Below are positions 51,583 to 60,283 of a DNA stretch of 64,000 nucleotides, one piece after another. The position numbers and the translations under genes are program-made. The notes below the pieces were generated by a model that saw only the letters and a program-made list of their open reading frames with translations, made no database searches and was not told the origin of the DNA. Position 1 is the first letter of the stretch. Every line of letters starts with the position of its first letter. The stretch comes from CACIIZ01 sp045565285 (GTDB lineage Bacteria > Pseudomonadota > Alphaproteobacteria > Rhodobacterales > Rhodobacteraceae): assembly GCA_045565285.1 (NCBI GenBank), contig JBJLFR010000032.1, positions 1 through 64,000 on the forward strand. Reading direction: 5' to 3'.

Positions 51583-52393
51583 AAAACAAAAAATTACGCC
51601 AATCTTTGTTTCAGTAGTAAACCAAAAAGGTGGAGTTGGGAAAACAACTACTGTTTTAAATCTTGCAACAACGATTGCAGCATCAGGAAAAAAAGTCTTG
51701 ATTATTGATTTAGACGCACAAGGTAATGCTTCAACTGGACTGGGAATTCTTTTGGATCAGAGGAAATTTAGTTCTTATGATGTTCTTATTTCTAACGAGA
51801 ATATTCATAATGTAGTTAAGAAAACAAATATAGAAAATCTTTTTATTATTCCTGCAAACCAAGATCTCTCATCAGTAGATATGAATTTAGCAGAAATGGA
51901 AAAAAAAGCCACCAGACTTAAGAATTCTTTCATAAATTCAAAAGAATATCTGCCCACATTTGATTATATTTTAATGGATTGTCCACCTGCTTTAAATATG
52001 CTGACAGTAAATTCATTAGCGTTAGCTAACTTTATAATTATTCCATTACAAACTGAATTTTTTGCATTAGAAGGTCTTTCACAATTGATGATTACAATAA
52101 AAGAAATCAGAAATACACTTAATAAAGAACTAAAAATATTAGGCGTATTATTAACAATGTATGATAAAAGAAATAACCTCTCATTACAAATAGAAGAAGA
52201 TGTAAGATCAACATTAAATGATTTGGTTTTTAATACTGTAATACCAAGGAACGTAAAATTAAGTGAAGCCCCATCTTTTTCAGTGCCAGGTGTCATATAT
52301 GATCCAAAGTGTTTAGGATCAGTTGCATATCAAAAATTAACCGCAGAATTTTTTATGCGTGAGAAAAAATATTTTCCAAAAGGAGTGATTTAA
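51566..52393 (+). CDS. parA: Chromosome partitioning ATPase ParA
   Basis: A 275-residue deviant Walker ATPase starting at GTG 51566. The P-loop is VNQKGGVGKTTTVLNLATTIA (from residue 18), followed by VLIIDLDAQGNASTGLGI (Walker A' region), YILMDCPPALNMLTVNSLALA (Walker B) and IIPLQTEFFALEGLSQL. ParA forms nucleoid-bound dimers that pull ParB-parS complexes apart during segregation. The order rsmG-parA-parB next to the origin is standard. It overlaps rsmG by 17 bp and is separated from parB by one base. Confidence 0.96.
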   Translation: MQRQNKKQKITPIFVSVVNQKGGVGKTTTVLNLATTIAASGKKVLIIDLDAQGNASTGLGILLDQRKFSSYDVLISNENIHNVVKKTNIENLFIIPANQDLSSVDMNLAEMEKKATRLKNSFINSKEYLPTFDYILMDCPPALNMLTVNSLALANFIIIPLQTEFFALEGLSQLMITIKEIRNTLNKELKILGVLLTMYDKRNNLSLQIEEDVRSTLNDLVFNTVIPRNVKLSEAPSFSVPGVIYDPKCLGSVAYQKLTAEFFMREKKYFPKGVI

Positions 52394-52394
52394 A

Positions 52395-53264
52395 TTGAAA
52401 AAAAAGAAAGTTTTGGGAAGGGGGTTGTCATCTTTTATCTCTGATGACGACTTTTTAACTAATAGTGAAAATATTAAAAGAAATGATCAAATATATATAC
52501 CATTAGAGTATATAAAACCTAATCCTAATCAACCAAGAAAATATTTTGATTCCGAAGAACTCAAGGAACTTGCAGATACAATTTCTGACAAAGGAATATT
52601 ACAACCACTTTTGGTTATTAAAAATGGTGAAAATGATTATATTATTGTAGCAGGTGAGAGAAGATGGAGAGCAGCTCAAATAGCGCAAATACATGAGATA
52701 CCAGTTATAGTTAAAAAACTCACTAATGAAGAAATAATTGAAATCGCAATTATAGAAAATGTTCAAAGGTCAGAATTAAAACCATTAGAAGAGGCTGATG
52801 GATATTTTAGATTGGTTCAAGAGTTTGGTTATAGCCATGAAAAAATTTCAAATTTAGTTGGTAAATCAAGACCTTATGTATCTAATCTAATTAGATTGCT
52901 ATCTCTACCTGTAGAAGTAAAAAATTTGATTAAAACGGGTGATCTTACGTCTGGACATGCTAGAACATTATTAAACTGCAACGACCCAATTAGCCTTTCT
53001 CATCTTATAGTAAAAAAAAGTTTATCAGTTAGACAAACTGAACTATTAACTAAAAGAAAAAAATTAGACACAGTTGATAAAAAATCTTTTTCAATAAATA
53101 AAGAGCTAGATACTAAGGAATTGGAAGATACTTTGACAGCCCATTTAAAATTCAAGGTAAAAATTTTAAGTGATAAAAAGAAAAAATCAGGTAGATTGAA
53201 TATTTTATTTAAAGATAATAACGAATTACAAAAAATTTGTAATATTTTGAAAACGCAGTTTTAA
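52395..53264 (+). CDS. parB: Chromosome partitioning protein ParB (CTPase)
   Basis: A 289-residue ParB starting at TTG 52395. It begins KKVLGRGLSSFISDDD, then IPLEYIKPNPNQPRKYFDSEELKELADTI, the CTP-binding VAGERRWRAAQIAQI, the ENVQRSELKPLEEADGYFRL box, the helix-turn-helix GYSHEKISNLVGKSRPYVSNLIRLLSLP, and TSGHARTLL. The C-terminal dimerisation part is degenerate but present. It loads at parS and spreads as a clamp; a perfect parS is 1.4 kb upstream. Its stop overlaps the convergent hemW stop by 4 bp. Confidence 0.95.
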   Translation: MKKKKVLGRGLSSFISDDDFLTNSENIKRNDQIYIPLEYIKPNPNQPRKYFDSEELKELADTISDKGILQPLLVIKNGENDYIIVAGERRWRAAQIAQIHEIPVIVKKLTNEEIIEIAIIENVQRSELKPLEEADGYFRLVQEFGYSHEKISNLVGKSRPYVSNLIRLLSLPVEVKNLIKTGDLTSGHARTLLNCNDPISLSHLIVKKSLSVRQTELLTKRKKLDTVDKKSFSINKELDTKELEDTLTAHLKFKVKILSDKKKKSGRLNILFKDNNELQKICNILKTQF

Positions 53265-54406
53265 ATTAATAGTTCTTGAACAATTCTATTTAGTACTAAT
53301 TTACCTTTTAATAACAATTTTAAATTACTATTTGTTACGCTAATAAATTTGAAATCTTTTAAATATTTTATTTTTTCTGTATTTAAATTCATTCTTAAGC
53401 CTTCTTTGATGTAATTTAAATTTATCCCTTCATTTGTTCTCAGACCCATAATTATTAATTCTTCTAATTGTTCGACTTTTGAAAGTTTTTTTATTTTTTT
53501 TATAGGATTTTTATTTTTTAGTGAACTTTCTAACCAATTTTCAGGATTTTTTATGTTATTATATGAAAATCTTGAATTATCATACGCATACCGACCATGA
53601 GCTCCAGGTCCTATACTAATGAAATTACCACACTTCCAGTAATTTAAATTATGAAAGCACTCAAAGTTTTTTTTTGCAAAATTAGAAATTTCATATGGAT
53701 TATAATTGTTTTTTTTACATAATTTATTAGTAATCATAAAAAATTTTTTTGATACTTCCTGATTAGGCAAACCTTTTAATTTTCCGACATTAAATAGATT
53801 TCTAAAAACAGTACCCTTTTCAATAGTTAATTGGTATAATGATAAATGTTGAGTGCCTAATGATAAAGCAAAGGTTAGTTCTTTTTCCCAGTCTGTTAAT
53901 GTTTGAAATTGTCTACCATAGATTAAATCTAAATTTACATTGAAAAATTCACTATTAGCTATTTCAACTGATGTTATTGCGTCATTTGCGGTATGTTTTC
54001 TTCCTAAATATTTAAGATCCCTATCATTAAAAGATTGAATACCAATTGAAATTCTATTTATTCCTGTTAAAGAAAAATCTTTAAATTTTTTTTTCTCCAC
54101 TGAACTTGGATTGGCTTCAAGTGATATTTCAACATCTTTTGATAAAGAAAAATTTTTATAGATTTTTTCCAAAATAATTGATAAAGATTTTGGCTCCATT
54201 AAACTGGGAGTGCCTCCACCAAAGTAAATGGATCGAATTATAGTGTGATCTAATTTTTCTTTCCAAAAATCTATATTATTCAAATATGCAATCAGCCAAT
54301 CTTTATGATTTATTTTATATCTTACATGGCTATTAAAATCACAATAAGGACATTTTGATTCACAAAATGGCCAATGAAAATATATAGATATTTGATTAGT
54401 TTTCAT
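53261..54406 (-). CDS. hemW: HemW-like radical SAM haem chaperone
   Basis: A 381-residue radical SAM protein. The iron-sulfur cysteines are in FHWPFCESKCPYCDFNSH (CX3CX2C, Cys15-Cys19-Cys22), with YFGGGTPSLM and the SAM-binding EANPSSVEKKKF following. CFHNLNYWKCGNFISIGPGAHG carries the HNxxYW haem-binding element that separates HemW from true coproporphyrinogen oxidase HemN. It probably hands haem to respiratory enzymes rather than making it. It lies next to rdgB and rph on the minus strand, the usual alphaproteobacterial order. Confidence 0.92.
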   Translation of the reverse strand: MKTNQISIYFHWPFCESKCPYCDFNSHVRYKINHKDWLIAYLNNIDFWKEKLDHTIIRSIYFGGGTPSLMEPKSLSIILEKIYKNFSLSKDVEISLEANPSSVEKKKFKDFSLTGINRISIGIQSFNDRDLKYLGRKHTANDAITSVEIANSEFFNVNLDLIYGRQFQTLTDWEKELTFALSLGTQHLSLYQLTIEKGTVFRNLFNVGKLKGLPNQEVSKKFFMITNKLCKKNNYNPYEISNFAKKNFECFHNLNYWKCGNFISIGPGAHGRYAYDNSRFSYNNIKNPENWLESSLKNKNPIKKIKKLSKVEQLEELIIMGLRTNEGINLNYIKEGLRMNLNTEKIKYLKDFKFISVTNSNLKLLLKGKLVLNRIVQELLI

Positions 54407-54408
54407 TA

Positions 54409-55023
54409 TTAAGAATTATTGTTATAAAATGTTATAAATTTTTTTAGAGCAATATTTCTATGACTAATTTTATTTTTTTCTGAATTTGTCATTTCTCCAA
54501 AAGTTTTTCTATAACCATCTGGAACAAACATGGGATCATATCCATGGCCATCTATTCCTCTTATTGGCCAATTTATTGACCCATTAACGCTTCCTTCAAA
54601 AATTTTTTCATTTCCATTAGGAAAAGTTAATACAAGAGTACAAATAAAATTAGCGGTAAATGGTTTCTTTTTTTTACACTCTAAAAGTTCATTCCAGACT
54701 CTGTGCATAGCTTTTTTAAAATCTCTACCATTTTCAGTGAATGCCCAATCTGCAGTATAAACACCAGGTTTATTACCTAGTGCATGTACTTGTAAACCGC
54801 TATCATCGGCTAATGAAGGTATATTACTTTGTAAGCAAGAACTTTTTGATTTTATTCTTGCATTTCCAATAAATGTATTTTCAGTTTCAATAGGTTCATC
54901 AAGGTTTAAATCTTTTGATGATAAAATTTCAAGATCTAAATCTTTCAGTATATATTTAAACTCCTCTAACTTACCTATATTGTGAGTTGCTATCAGTATT
55001 TTATTTTCAGGAAAAATCTTCAC
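54409..55023 (-). CDS. rdgB: Non-canonical purine NTP pyrophosphatase (RdgB/HAM1)
   Basis: A 204-residue house-cleaning enzyme that hydrolyses dITP, ITP and XTP to monophosphates. The start ILIATHNIGKLEEFKYIL, the substrate/metal block SLADDSGLQVHALGNKPGVYTADWA, and GHGYDPMFVPDGYRKTFGEMTNSEKNKISHRNIALKKF match the family closely. It overlaps rph by 17 bp and is followed 2 bp later by hemW, so the three are one transcript. Confidence 0.95.
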   Translation of the reverse strand: MKIFPENKILIATHNIGKLEEFKYILKDLDLEILSSKDLNLDEPIETENTFIGNARIKSKSSCLQSNIPSLADDSGLQVHALGNKPGVYTADWAFTENGRDFKKAMHRVWNELLECKKKKPFTANFICTLVLTFPNGNEKIFEGSVNGSINWPIRGIDGHGYDPMFVPDGYRKTFGEMTNSEKNKISHRNIALKKFITFYNNNS

Positions 55024-55735
55024 GTTCTATAGCCTCTTTTTGAAAATCTGTTAGTTCAAGAATACCCTTTTTAGCAAGTTGGAATAACTCGTCAAAGTCT
55101 TTATAAGAAAAAGGCTCTTTTTCAGCAGATACTTGTATTTCAATTATTTCATTTTTTTGATTTAAAACAAAATTAGCGTCTGTTTTTATATTTGAATCTT
55201 CTTCATAATCTAAATCTAAAATAGGGCTATCATTAAAGATTCCACATGATATTGCAGCTACTTGATTTACTATTGGGTCTTCTTTAATTATTTTATTTTT
55301 AATTAAAGAATTAGTAGCCAATTTTAGTGCTACCCAACCTCCTGTTATTGCTGCGCACCTTGTTCCTCCGTCAGCTTGTATAACATCACAATCTATTATT
55401 ATTTGTCTTTCTCCTAATAATAATCGGTCAACGCATGTTCTAAGTGATCTTCCAATTAGTCTTTGAATTTCTAAGGTTCTACCACCTTGTTTCCCTCTAG
55501 AGGATTCTCTTTTCATTCTACTATTTGTCGATCTTGGTAACATACCATATTCTGCAGTTACCCAACCAAGCCCAGTCTTTCTCATAAAGTGAGGTACATT
55601 TTCATCAATTGTCGCTGTACAAATTATTTCAGTATTTCCACATTTAATGTTGCAAGAACCTTCAGCATTTTTAATTATGTTTGTTTTTATTGATACAGAT
55701 CTTATTTGATTGATATTTCTTTTTGATGGTCGCAT
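55007..55735 (-). CDS. rph: Ribonuclease PH
   Basis: A 242-residue phosphorolytic exonuclease that trims tRNA 3' ends. Landmarks: MRPSKRNINQIRSVSIKTNII, GSCNIKCGNTEIICTATI, GLGWVTAEYGMLPRSTNSRMKRES, GRTLEIQRLIGRSLRTCVD, the phosphate/metal region IDCDVIQADGGTRCAAITGGWVAL, and DLDYEEDSNIKTDANFVLN with the catalytic aspartates. Length is normal and the C-terminus is complete. It is divergent from hrcA across a 77-bp gap, the classic alphaproteobacterial rph/hrcA arrangement. Confidence 0.96.
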   Translation of the reverse strand: MRPSKRNINQIRSVSIKTNIIKNAEGSCNIKCGNTEIICTATIDENVPHFMRKTGLGWVTAEYGMLPRSTNSRMKRESSRGKQGGRTLEIQRLIGRSLRTCVDRLLLGERQIIIDCDVIQADGGTRCAAITGGWVALKLATNSLIKNKIIKEDPIVNQVAAISCGIFNDSPILDLDYEEDSNIKTDANFVLNQKNEIIEIQVSAEKEPFSYKDFDELFQLAKKGILELTDFQKEAIEREDFS

Positions 55736-55812
55736 AATCTAAATTCTCATAAATATTTTCATTAAAGTATATTATAACATTTAGTAAATATAATAAGTAG
55801 AATAAATTTAAA

Positions 55813-56880
55813 ATGAAAACAAAATCTCAAATAGAAAAACTTACTGAAAGAAGTAAAGAAATTTTCAGATGTTTAGTTGAAACATATTTAAACACTGGAG
55901 AACCTGTAGGATCTAAAACATTAGCAAAAAACCTAAGAAATAATATTTCTTCTTCCACAATAAGAAATATTATGCAGGATTTAGAGGAAAGTGGATTGTT
56001 AGGAAGTATACATATATCTTCTGGTAGAATTCCAACTCATACTGGTTTGAGGCTCTTTGTCGATGGATTATTAGAAGTTTCTGATATGACAAAAGAGACA
56101 AAAAAAGAATTAGAAGGTTCTATAGAAGGAAGTGATAATGAAATTCATCCCATTTTGGATAGAGTGGGATCAATTCTTTCAGGATTAACTTCTGGTGCTA
56201 GTTTAGTTTTAGCACCTAAGATTGAGTCTTCTATTAAACATATAGAGTTTGTTTCTTTATCTACTAAAAGAGCATTAGTAGTTTTAGTAACAACTGATGG
56301 ACAGGTTGAAAATAGATATTTCACGCCACCAATAGGTCTAAATTCTAGTATTATGAGGGAAGCTGGAAATTTTTTAAACTCAATACTTTCTGGTCATACT
56401 ATTTCAGAAATTAGAAAAGTAATAACTGAGGAAATAGAAAAAAACCAAAATCACTTAGATAAAATAACCCATAAACTTATTAAATCAGGAGTAGCTGCTT
56501 GGGCTCCAGATGTAATTTCTGGAAGAGATAGATTAATAATAAGGGGTAGATCTAACTTAATAGGTGATCTAGAAAATCAAGAAGAAATTGAGAAAATTAG
56601 AATCCTTTTTGATGATTTAGAAAAAAAGAAAGATTTAGAACAATTATTAGATTTAACAGAAGAGGGTGAGGGTGTAAGAGTTTTTATTGGTTCAGAAAAT
56701 AAATTATTTTCTCTATCAGAATCATCATTGGTTTTATCTCCTTATATGAATAGTAAAAGTAAAATCATTGGAGCTGTAGGTGTTATTGGGCCAACAAGAC
56801 TTAATTATGGTAGAATAGTTCCAATTGTTGATTACACTGCCCAACTAATAGGTAAAATGATTTCAGATAGAAATGTTTAA
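55813..56880 (+). CDS. hrcA: Heat-inducible transcription repressor HrcA
   Basis: A 355-residue HrcA. The winged-helix N-terminus shows LTERSKEIFRCLVETYLNTGEPVGSKTLAKN and SSSTIRNIMQDLEESGLLGSIHISSGRIPTHTGLRLFVDGLLE, the strongest signature of the family. The GAF-like middle part follows, and the end has KSKIIGAVGVIGPTRLNYGRIVPIVDYTAQLIGKMI. It represses chaperone genes by binding CIRCE elements. I saw no CIRCE sequence before dnaK in this window; its target is probably groESL elsewhere. grpE, which usually follows, is replaced here by mutS. Confidence 0.95.
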   Translation: MKTKSQIEKLTERSKEIFRCLVETYLNTGEPVGSKTLAKNLRNNISSSTIRNIMQDLEESGLLGSIHISSGRIPTHTGLRLFVDGLLEVSDMTKETKKELEGSIEGSDNEIHPILDRVGSILSGLTSGASLVLAPKIESSIKHIEFVSLSTKRALVVLVTTDGQVENRYFTPPIGLNSSIMREAGNFLNSILSGHTISEIRKVITEEIEKNQNHLDKITHKLIKSGVAAWAPDVISGRDRLIIRGRSNLIGDLENQEEIEKIRILFDDLEKKKDLEQLLDLTEEGEGVRVFIGSENKLFSLSESSLVLSPYMNSKSKIIGAVGVIGPTRLNYGRIVPIVDYTAQLIGKMISDRNV

Positions 56881-56900
56881 TTTTAATACCATTAGAATGT

Positions 56901-56946
56901 AATTTGATCATAGTGTTATATAAACTCGGGTTTTTTTGATCAAATT
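56901..56946 (+). promoter_or_regulatory. Long inverted repeat upstream of mutS
   Basis: AATTTGATCA (56901-56910) and TGATCAAATT (56937-56946) are perfect 10-bp inverted arms 26 bases apart, ending 6 bp before the mutS start. The interior has a short AAAC/GTTT stem followed by Ts. It may form an mRNA structure that covers the ribosome site, or act as a weak hrcA terminator. Confidence 0.35.
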
Positions 56947-56952
56947 ATTTAA

Positions 56953-59616
56953 ATGAAAGATTTTAAGATGAAAACTCAAAACAATATAACCCCACTTATG
57001 GAACAATATATTGAAATAAAAAGTAATTATTCTGATGCATTACTCTTTTTTAGAATGGGAGATTTTTATGAACTTTTCTTTGATGATGCATATTTAGCTA
57101 GTGACATATTGAACATTACTTTAACAAAACGAGGAAAGTTAGAAGGAAAAGATATACCTATGTGTGGGGTGCCTCATCATTCATCTGATAGATATATTGA
57201 GATACTTATAAGAAAGGGGATAAATGTTGCTATTTGTGAGCAAACTGAGACACCAGAAGAAGCAAAAAAAAGAGGATATAAAGCAATTGTTAATAGAGAA
57301 GTAGTAAGAATAATTACACCAGGGACAATTTTAGAAGATAATTTGATTGGAGTTAAAACAAACAATTTTTTATTGTCCATCAATGACATTAGAGGTGATA
57401 TATCAATTAGTTGGGCAGACATTTCAACAGGTAAAGTATCTTCATCATCAACTTCAATAGAGAAAGTTTCTTCTGATATAGCCAGAATTAAACCTAGTGA
57501 AGTAATAGTTTCAAATTCATATGCTGAAAAAACAAAAATAAATCTTAATAAAAATAAATATAAATTAACCCTTTTATCAGATTCCAGTTTTAACTCCATT
57601 AATTCAAAAAATAAACTTCATCGTCATTATGGGGTAAAAAGCTTAACTAGTTTTGGTAATTTTACACACTCAATGATTGGTTCTTTAGGAGCCATTTTAG
57701 ATTATTTGGAAATTACAAAAATTGGGAGTAATCTTAGCTTAAAGAGACCATATGTAGAGAAAAAAAAGTCAGTATTAGAAATAGACGAAAATACAAGAAG
57801 GAATTTAGAAATTAACAAATCCATAACCGGAGAAAAGAAAAGTTCTTTGATTAGTATATTAAATAAAACCTCTACTAATTTTGGATTTAGAGTTTTAGAA
57901 AATCGATTGAATGCTCCACTTACTGATCTCAGTATTATAAATGAAAGATTGTTAATAACTAAGTTTTTTTATGAAAACTCTTCATTATCTTTTGAACTTA
58001 AAGAAATATTAAAAATTTGCCCTGATTTTGAAAGAGCGTTTTCGAGATTAGCTTTTTATAAAAATAGTTTTAAAGATCTTTTAATCCTTAAGAAAGGAAT
58101 AAAGATCTCTTTGAGAATTAAAAATTTTTTTAAAGAAAAAAATAACAAGTATACGTTTCCTATTAAATTATCTAGGATTATAAATTTATTTAGTGAATTT
58201 TTAGATCTTGACGACATATTAGATATTGCACTTTATGAAAATGGCCATGAAATTGGTAATCAGATAAGTTATATTAACTATGGTTACAATTTAGAATTAG
58301 ATAAATTAAGAGATATTGTTTTAAAAAGTGAGAAATATGTTTCTGATCTTGAAAATCACCTGATCAAAAAAACCAAAATATCAAGTTTAAAAATAAAAAA
58401 AAATAATATACTTGGGTATTTTATTGAAGTGACTTCAAGAAATGCAGATAATATTTTAAACGATAAAAACAGCCAATTTTTTACTCATCGCCAAACTACT
58501 GCAAATACTTATCGATTTACTAATAATGATTTAGTTTCACTTGAAAACCAAATAAATACAGCAAATTTTAAAATAGGAGAGTTAGAGTTAAAAATATTTA
58601 ATGATTTAAAAAATCTTTTTTTGGAATCAGAAACTGAAATTAGATCTTCCGCTGACTCAATAGGTGAATTAGATTTTTTTTTAAGTTTAGGAGTTGTTTC
58701 CAAAGAAGAAAATTGGGTTAAACCAGTAATTTCAAATAGCAAAGAGTTGACTATTATTAAGGGTAGACATCCAATTGTTGAAAAAAATGTTATCCTAAAA
58801 GGAGGGACTTCATTTATCCCAAATGATTGTAATTTAGACGGCAAAAAAATAACAATAAATCTCATTACTGGTCCTAATATGGCAGGTAAATCAACATTTC
58901 TAAGACAAAATGCAATCATTATTCTTCTTGCTCAAATGGGTTGTTATGTTCCAGCCAGTGAAGCAAAAATAGGAATTGTTGATAGAATTTTTTCAAGAAT
59001 TGGTGCTTCTGATGATTTATCTGAAGGTCATTCAACATTTATGATTGAAATGTTAGAAACTGCAACTATTTTAAATCAAGCAACAGAAAAATCTTTTATT
59101 ATACTAGATGAAATTGGTAGAGGAACTTCGACTTTAGATGGATTATCAATTGCTTGGTCAACACTTGAATATCTACATAAAAAAAACAAATCTAGAACTC
59201 TTTTCGCTACTCATTTTCATGAACTTACAGTTTTAGAACAACTATTACCAAAATTATGTAACTTAACAGTTAAAATAAAAGAATTAGAAGATAATATAAT
59301 TTTTTTACACAAAATTGTAAAAGGCAAAGCCAATCATTCATTTGGTATTGAAGTTGCTAAACTTGCGGGGATACCTACTGAAGTTGTTGGCAGGTCTAAA
59401 TCTATTCTTGAAGATCTTGAGAGAAGTTCACAAAATAATAATTCTGATATTAAAAAACAAGAATCTAAAAATTTGTTAAAACAAAATAATTTTCAAAAAA
59501 AATCAAATGTTTCCAAAGCTGAAAATCTAATAAAGTCTTTAAATATGGATGAAATCACCCCAAAAGAGGCACTTCACATTCTTTACAAGTTACAGTCAAG
59601 TATATTAAAAAATTAA
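56953..59616 (+). CDS. mutS: DNA mismatch repair protein MutS
   Basis: An 887-residue MutS. The mismatch-reading domain has LLFFRMGDFYELFFDDAYLASDIL (the Phe-x-Glu mismatch motif as FYE) and IPMCGVPHHSSDRYIEILI. Connector, core and clamp domains follow. The ATPase has Walker A ITGPNMAGKSTFLRQNAII (near residue 640-650), GASDDLSEGHSTFMIEMLETATIL and Walker B FIILDEIGRGTSTLDGLSIAW, ending LFATHFHELT. A second ATG at 56968 is an alternative start. The gene sits between hrcA and grpE, an unusual place, and overlaps the convergent grpE end by 4 bp. mutL is not in the window. Confidence 0.96.
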   Translation: MKDFKMKTQNNITPLMEQYIEIKSNYSDALLFFRMGDFYELFFDDAYLASDILNITLTKRGKLEGKDIPMCGVPHHSSDRYIEILIRKGINVAICEQTETPEEAKKRGYKAIVNREVVRIITPGTILEDNLIGVKTNNFLLSINDIRGDISISWADISTGKVSSSSTSIEKVSSDIARIKPSEVIVSNSYAEKTKINLNKNKYKLTLLSDSSFNSINSKNKLHRHYGVKSLTSFGNFTHSMIGSLGAILDYLEITKIGSNLSLKRPYVEKKKSVLEIDENTRRNLEINKSITGEKKSSLISILNKTSTNFGFRVLENRLNAPLTDLSIINERLLITKFFYENSSLSFELKEILKICPDFERAFSRLAFYKNSFKDLLILKKGIKISLRIKNFFKEKNNKYTFPIKLSRIINLFSEFLDLDDILDIALYENGHEIGNQISYINYGYNLELDKLRDIVLKSEKYVSDLENHLIKKTKISSLKIKKNNILGYFIEVTSRNADNILNDKNSQFFTHRQTTANTYRFTNNDLVSLENQINTANFKIGELELKIFNDLKNLFLESETEIRSSADSIGELDFFLSLGVVSKEENWVKPVISNSKELTIIKGRHPIVEKNVILKGGTSFIPNDCNLDGKKITINLITGPNMAGKSTFLRQNAIIILLAQMGCYVPASEAKIGIVDRIFSRIGASDDLSEGHSTFMIEMLETATILNQATEKSFIILDEIGRGTSTLDGLSIAWSTLEYLHKKNKSRTLFATHFHELTVLEQLLPKLCNLTVKIKELEDNIIFLHKIVKGKANHSFGIEVAKLAGIPTEVVGRSKSILEDLERSSQNNNSDIKKQESKNLLKQNNFQKKSNVSKAENLIKSLNMDEITPKEALHILYKLQSSILKN

Positions 59617-60272
59617 CTTACTTTTTCGTCTATTTTCTCATCTACTTCTTCTCTTTTACCCGAAGAAACAGTAACGTTTGATGCCCTAAGCAGTCTATCA
59701 CCTATCAAAAAACCAACAGAAAGTACTCCTACAATATGACCTTTTTCTATTTCATCTGAAGGAGTTTCCATCATTGCTTGATGTAATTTTGGGTCAAACT
59801 TTTCACCAGAAATAGGTTCTATTTTGTCAATTTTATTTCTCTTAAATATTTCAAGAAGGTCTTTTTTTGTAAGTTCTAGACCTTCGATCATTGGTAATGA
59901 TTTTTCATCTAATATATCATCTGCAAGATCTAAAGCTCTTTGTAGATTGTCATAAACACTAAGAATATCTCTGGACATTTTTGAAACTGCGTATATTTCT
60001 GAATCTTGACGATCTTTCAAAGCTCTTTTTCTAATATTTTCACTTTCAGCAAGAGATCTCATTAATTTATCTTTAAGGTCGTCTCTTTCATTTTCTAATT
60101 TTTCTAATTTTATTTCAATATCATTAGTAGTAGTTTGATCATTATTACTTAAGTCAGATACAGGTTCTTTCTCAGTATCATTTTGCAAACAAGAATCATT
60201 TGTGTCTTCTATAAGAGCATCATCATTTAAGGATACATTTATATCGTTTGTATTTTCATCTTTTTTTGACAT
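59613..60272 (-). CDS. grpE: Nucleotide exchange factor GrpE
   Basis: About 219 residues from the ATG at 60272, which has AAGAG upstream at a suitable distance; an ATG at 60299 lies inside dnaJ and adds only nine residues. An acidic, Asn-rich N-terminal tail is followed by the long helix (EIKLEKLENERDDLKDKLMRSLAESENIRKRALKDRQDSEIYAVSKMSRDILSVYDNLQRAL, seen as a heptad pattern) and the beta-wing domain with FDPKLHQAMMETPSDEIEKGHIVGVLSVGFLIGDRLLRASNVTVSSG. It drives ADP release from DnaK. It is third in dnaK-dnaJ-grpE, whereas in most relatives it follows hrcA. Confidence 0.94.
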   Translation of the reverse strand: MSKKDENTNDINVSLNDDALIEDTNDSCLQNDTEKEPVSDLSNNDQTTTNDIEIKLEKLENERDDLKDKLMRSLAESENIRKRALKDRQDSEIYAVSKMSRDILSVYDNLQRALDLADDILDEKSLPMIEGLELTKKDLLEIFKRNKIDKIEPISGEKFDPKLHQAMMETPSDEIEKGHIVGVLSVGFLIGDRLLRASNVTVSSGKREEVDEKIDEKVS

Positions 60273-60283
60273 TTCATTCTCTT

